Shown in pieces: positions 61,723 through 64,000 of a stretch of DNA of 64,000 bases (its first letter is position 1; each line of letters starts with the position of its first letter). The stretch lies in contig CALUSL010000008.1 of assembly GCA_944323425.1 (NCBI GenBank), positions 18,819 through 82,818 on the forward strand, read 5' to 3'. A program made the position numbers and the translations under genes. The notes beneath the pieces are model-generated. The model searched no databases. It had not been told where the DNA came from and saw only the letters and a program-made list of their open reading frames with translations. Origin of the DNA: Candidatus Gastranaerophilales bacterium (lineage in GTDB: Bacteria > Cyanobacteriota > Vampirovibrionia > Gastranaerophilales > Gastranaerophilaceae).

Positions 61723-63359
61723 ATCTCTTCTCCCAGTAGTTTAAGGTTGTTTTTAGCTTCGGGGTGTTCCGGATTCAATTCGAGTACTTTATGATATTCT
61801 TTTTTTGCTCTTTCAATATCGCCTGAGAGTTCATATACCAGTGCGAGATTGTAGCGGATATCGCAGTTGTTCGGCTCTAAAGAAGCTGCTGTTTCTAACG
61901 ATTTTTTTGCACTTTCATTTTCTTTATCTTTTGCTTGTAGTATTCCGAGGAGCGAATGAGCTCTGGCATTTCTCGGGTCGATGAATACGGCTTCTTTGTA
62001 GTGCTTTTTGGCTTCTATTTCATTTTGAAGTTCATAATATATGTCCGCGAGTGTTTCATAATACAAGCTGATTTCCGGTGCGAGTTCTATTGCTCTTTTG
62101 CATTGTCTTATTGCTTCCGAGTAGTTTTTTATGTCCCTGTTTGCATTAGAGAGTTTGTAATAAATTTCCGGATTTTCGTTGTTATATTGCAAAGCTTCGG
62201 TGAATTTATCAAATCCTTCTTTTGTTTTTCCCTGATCAAGAAGGTAAACAGCATTTTCTGCAAGGATTGTACTCATATTATTGTGGATAACTTTTATATC
62301 GGACGGCATAGCAACTTCGAGGGCGTCTGTACAGACTTTCATTGCTTTTTCAAAATCTTTATTCATACAATGAGCCATTGCGAGGGTTTGGCTCAGGTAT
62401 AAATTTGTCGGGTCTTCGAGTATGGTTTCATTAATAAGATTTATACCGTCTTGTATTCTATTTGTGTAAATATAGATTTTTGCAATCATATTTTTTATTT
62501 CAAAAATATCTTTTTTTTCAAGGTTAAGTGCCTTTGTCGCATATTCCAGAGCTTCGTCATACTGTTGGATGTGAAACAGCAGCTCGATTATTTCTCTGTA
62601 ATAAAGGTAATTGTCCGGTTCAAGGTCTATTAGTTTTCTTGTGCAATATAGCACATTTTCGGTGTCCTTTAACTTCAGGTATATTTTTCTGGAATTCTGA
62701 ATTGCATCTATATTTTCAGGCTGGTAGTCGAGTACTTTTTTGTATAGGCTCAGAGCTTTTTCATTATTATTTGTGCCCATATAGATGTCTGCCATTTTTT
62801 TATAATAGTCGACTTTTTCATTTTCATCGTCTATATAAGATACCAGCTGTTTATACATTTTCAGTGCAGATTCTTTTTGTTTATTGTTGTAATACAAATC
62901 AGCAAGATTTTTTATGGCAATAATATTATATTGATCCTTGCCGAGTATGTATGCATAGTAGTGCATTGCTTTTTTTTGCTGATGAGTATTTTTATAAAGT
63001 GTTGCCAGCTGAGAAAATAGTTCCAAATCATCAGGGAAAAATTTGGTCAGTATACAAAGATTGTTAATTGCTTCATACTCTTTTTTCTGATCAATGTATG
63101 ATTTAATTAAAACTTTTCGTAGTTCATGGTGCTCAGGATTTTTATCAAGATATTTTTTACCCAGTTTTTGAGCAGTGCTATTATCACCGGAATCAAGCAG
63201 TGTTTTGACCTGTGCAAGTACTTCTTCCGGTGTAATTTGTAAATCTTCTCCTTTATTTGGTCTTTTCGATTTTGTTTCCTCTTTTATCCTTAGCATTACA
63301 TAGGAAACGCCAGAAACAAAAAGTATAAACAAACATATTAATATTATATTATTAATCAT
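61719..63359 (-). CDS. membrane-anchored TPR protein
   Basis: 546 residues: a membrane helix at about 4-22, then at least twelve TPR units from about 45 to the end (patterns A-L-S-L-Y-K-K-V-L-D-Y-Q-P, A-I-E-L-A-P-E-I-S-L-Y-Y and V-L-E-L-N-P-E-H-P-E-A). This architecture suggests a scaffold at the inner membrane. Its 3' end overlaps paralogue B by 4 bp in convergent orientation, and it follows the HIT gene by 35 bp, so those two may be cotranscribed. Confidence 0.88.
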   Translation of the reverse strand: MINNIILICLFILFVSGVSYVMLRIKEETKSKRPNKGEDLQITPEEVLAQVKTLLDSGDNSTAQKLGKKYLDKNPEHHELRKVLIKSYIDQKKEYEAINNLCILTKFFPDDLELFSQLATLYKNTHQQKKAMHYYAYILGKDQYNIIAIKNLADLYYNNKQKESALKMYKQLVSYIDDENEKVDYYKKMADIYMGTNNNEKALSLYKKVLDYQPENIDAIQNSRKIYLKLKDTENVLYCTRKLIDLEPDNYLYYREIIELLFHIQQYDEALEYATKALNLEKKDIFEIKNMIAKIYIYTNRIQDGINLINETILEDPTNLYLSQTLAMAHCMNKDFEKAMKVCTDALEVAMPSDIKVIHNNMSTILAENAVYLLDQGKTKEGFDKFTEALQYNNENPEIYYKLSNANRDIKNYSEAIRQCKRAIELAPEISLYYETLADIYYELQNEIEAKKHYKEAVFIDPRNARAHSLLGILQAKDKENESAKKSLETAASLEPNNCDIRYNLALVYELSGDIERAKKEYHKVLELNPEHPEAKNNLKLLGEEI

Positions 63360-63394
63360 TTATGTTATTAACCCTGATTCAAAAATCATTGGAA

Positions 63395-63727
63395 TTAGCC
63401 CGGAGGCCATTTCATATCTCTTCCAGCAAGTATGTGAATATGAATATGGAATACTTCCTGACCTGCTGATTTTCCTGTATTTATTACTGTTCTGTATTCT
63501 TGTATTTCAAGTTTTTTTGTTATTTCTCTGACAGCATTCATTAATTCTCCGAGTAATGATATATCATCAAGTTCGTTTAATGATGCATAGTGTTTTTTCG
63601 GAACAACAAGTATATGTGTCGGAGCCTGTGGATTTATGTCTCTGAAACCGACAACATTTTCGCTTTCATAAACAAGTTTTGCTGGTATTTCTTTACTTGC
63701 TATTTTACAAAAAATACAATCTTCCAT
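63395..63727 (-). CDS. HIT family hydrolase
   Basis: 110 residues. The histidine triad is H-I-H-I-H-I-L-A-G-R near the C-terminus. The N-terminus has C-I-F-C-K-I, a zinc-type Cys pair common in bacterial HINT proteins, with I-P-A-K-L-V-Y-E following. HINT enzymes hydrolyse nucleoside phosphoramidates and related AMP conjugates. AGAGGA precedes the ATG. Confidence 0.95.
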   Translation of the reverse strand: MEDCIFCKIASKEIPAKLVYESENVVGFRDINPQAPTHILVVPKKHYASLNELDDISLLGELMNAVREITKKLEIQEYRTVINTGKSAGQEVFHIHIHILAGRDMKWPPG

Positions 63728-63752
63728 ACTAAATTCCTCTATTTGTCTTTAT

Positions 63753-63782
63753 ATTATAGAGCATTATGGTATAATTATACAA
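63753..63782 (-). promoter_or_regulatory. HIT gene promoter
   Basis: Minus strand: TTGTAT (63777-63782), an 18-bp spacer and TATAAT (63753-63758). It overlaps a plus-strand extended -10 box. Confidence 0.65.
63767..63775 (+). promoter_or_regulatory. extended -10 upstream of the tRNA-like repeat
   Basis: TGGTATAAT on the plus strand, with hexamer 63770-63775. It would start transcription near 63782, about 30 bp before the first tRNA-like unit. Confidence 0.45.
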
Positions 63783-63807
63783 GCATTTAATAGTAAAGTT
63801 GAATAAA

Positions 63808-64000
63808 AAATGTGCTTGTAGCTCAGTTGGCCGGTTAAATCTTTTACGAAGTAAAAGTTTAACAAAAAAAGATTAAACTCTATCCAAATGAGCGAAGGTG
63901 CGAAAAATGACAATTAAATAGAGAAATGTGCTTGTAGCTCAGTTGGCCGGTTAAATCTTTTACGAAGTAAAAGTTTAACAAAAAAAGATTAAACTCTATC
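63808..64000 (+). repeat. tandem repeat with tRNA 5'-end-like units (runs off the edge)
   Basis: Two copies, at 63808-63884 and 63924-64000, identical over at least 77 bp, with period 116 bp. Each begins like a tRNA (GTGCTTG-TA-GCTC-AGTTGG: acceptor strand, D-stem, D-loop) but continues into a CTTTTAC-GAA-GTAAAAG hairpin flanked by GTTAAA and TTTAAC, instead of an anticodon arm. No matching 3' acceptor strand or T-loop is found within a unit. The array continues beyond the window. Confidence 0.75.

Noticed and set aside
63811..63884. Intact tRNA gene
   Set aside because: The 5' acceptor and D-arm fit, but there is no anticodon arm, T-loop or complementary 3' acceptor strand within the repeat unit.
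1..64000. CRISPR array, prophage or insertion sequence
   Set aside because: No regularly spaced short repeats with unique spacers, no transposase or integrase, and no phage structural genes were seen.

Overview
The window is a low-GC, gene-dense bacterial chromosome segment with no phage or IS transposase visible. It encodes a Gram-negative envelope (LpxK, a GT9 heptosyltransferase-type enzyme, an MCE/Mla lipid transporter, MurC-MurB-Ddl-FtsQ) together with flagella (FliF-G-H-I and several flagellins). It also has cyanobacterial-flavoured genes: an HNH endonuclease of the cyanobacterial type, a Tic20-like membrane protein and a HEAT/PBS-lyase repeat protein. Several lineage-type orphan proteins share a short N-terminal F-x-G signature. 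My best guess is a non-photosynthetic relative of Cyanobacteria (Vampirovibrionia/Melainabacteria, Gastranaerophilales-like). That is an inference from gene content, not a phylogeny.

Layout. 0-9 kb: a cell-wall glucosaminidase-like protein, SecD-SecF, a HTH/zinc-ribbon protein, a fluoride channel, a formyltransferase plus an endonuclease-IV-like TIM barrel, an HNH nuclease, a lone sugar ABC permease and a receiver-histidine kinase hybrid. 9-16.5 kb: a Slt-type transglycosylase and the minus-strand murC-murB-ddl-ftsQ operon, then a divergent flagellin-like gene. 16.5-25.8 kb: housekeeping (ruvA, bioB, DUF4127, ilvBN, recA, recF) with two orphan proteins. 25.8-30.7 kb: a flagellin island with two nearly identical tandem flagellins and a third, much larger flagellin carrying a GLUG-repeat insert. 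The large flagellin is split in two reading frames at a C7A6 tract. 31-36 kb: rsmD, then a minus-strand TPR-tic20-metY-apt cluster and alr. 36-41 kb: the fliF-fliG-fliH-fliI operon. 41-49 kb: two small Cys-rich proteins, a putative zincin, an M20 peptidase, typA, a HepT/MntA-type toxin-antitoxin pair, a divergent subtilase and a HEAT-repeat protein. 49-64 kb: DUF2085, an Orn/Lys/Arg decarboxylase, DAHP synthase, a CoA-disulfide-reductase-type flavoprotein, the mlaE-mlaF-mlaD-lpxK-GT9 operon, a pair of paralogous orphan proteins, a TPR protein, a HIT protein, and a tRNA-like tandem repeat at the right edge.

The most notable signals are four. (1) The split GLUG flagellin: its break lies exactly at C7A6, which contains an in-frame A_AAA_AAG heptamer, so it could be phase-variable, recoded by -1 frameshifting, or broken. 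(2) Three related palindromic elements sit upstream of the three flagellin genes. (3) Promoter spacing at several genes (crcB, recF, mlaE, a TPR gene, an oxidoreductase and others) places the likely transcription start on the start codon, suggesting frequent leaderless mRNAs. (4) A 116-bp-period tandem repeat at the right edge begins like the 5' end of a tRNA but lacks the rest of one. Function names come from motif recognition by eye. No database search was possible.
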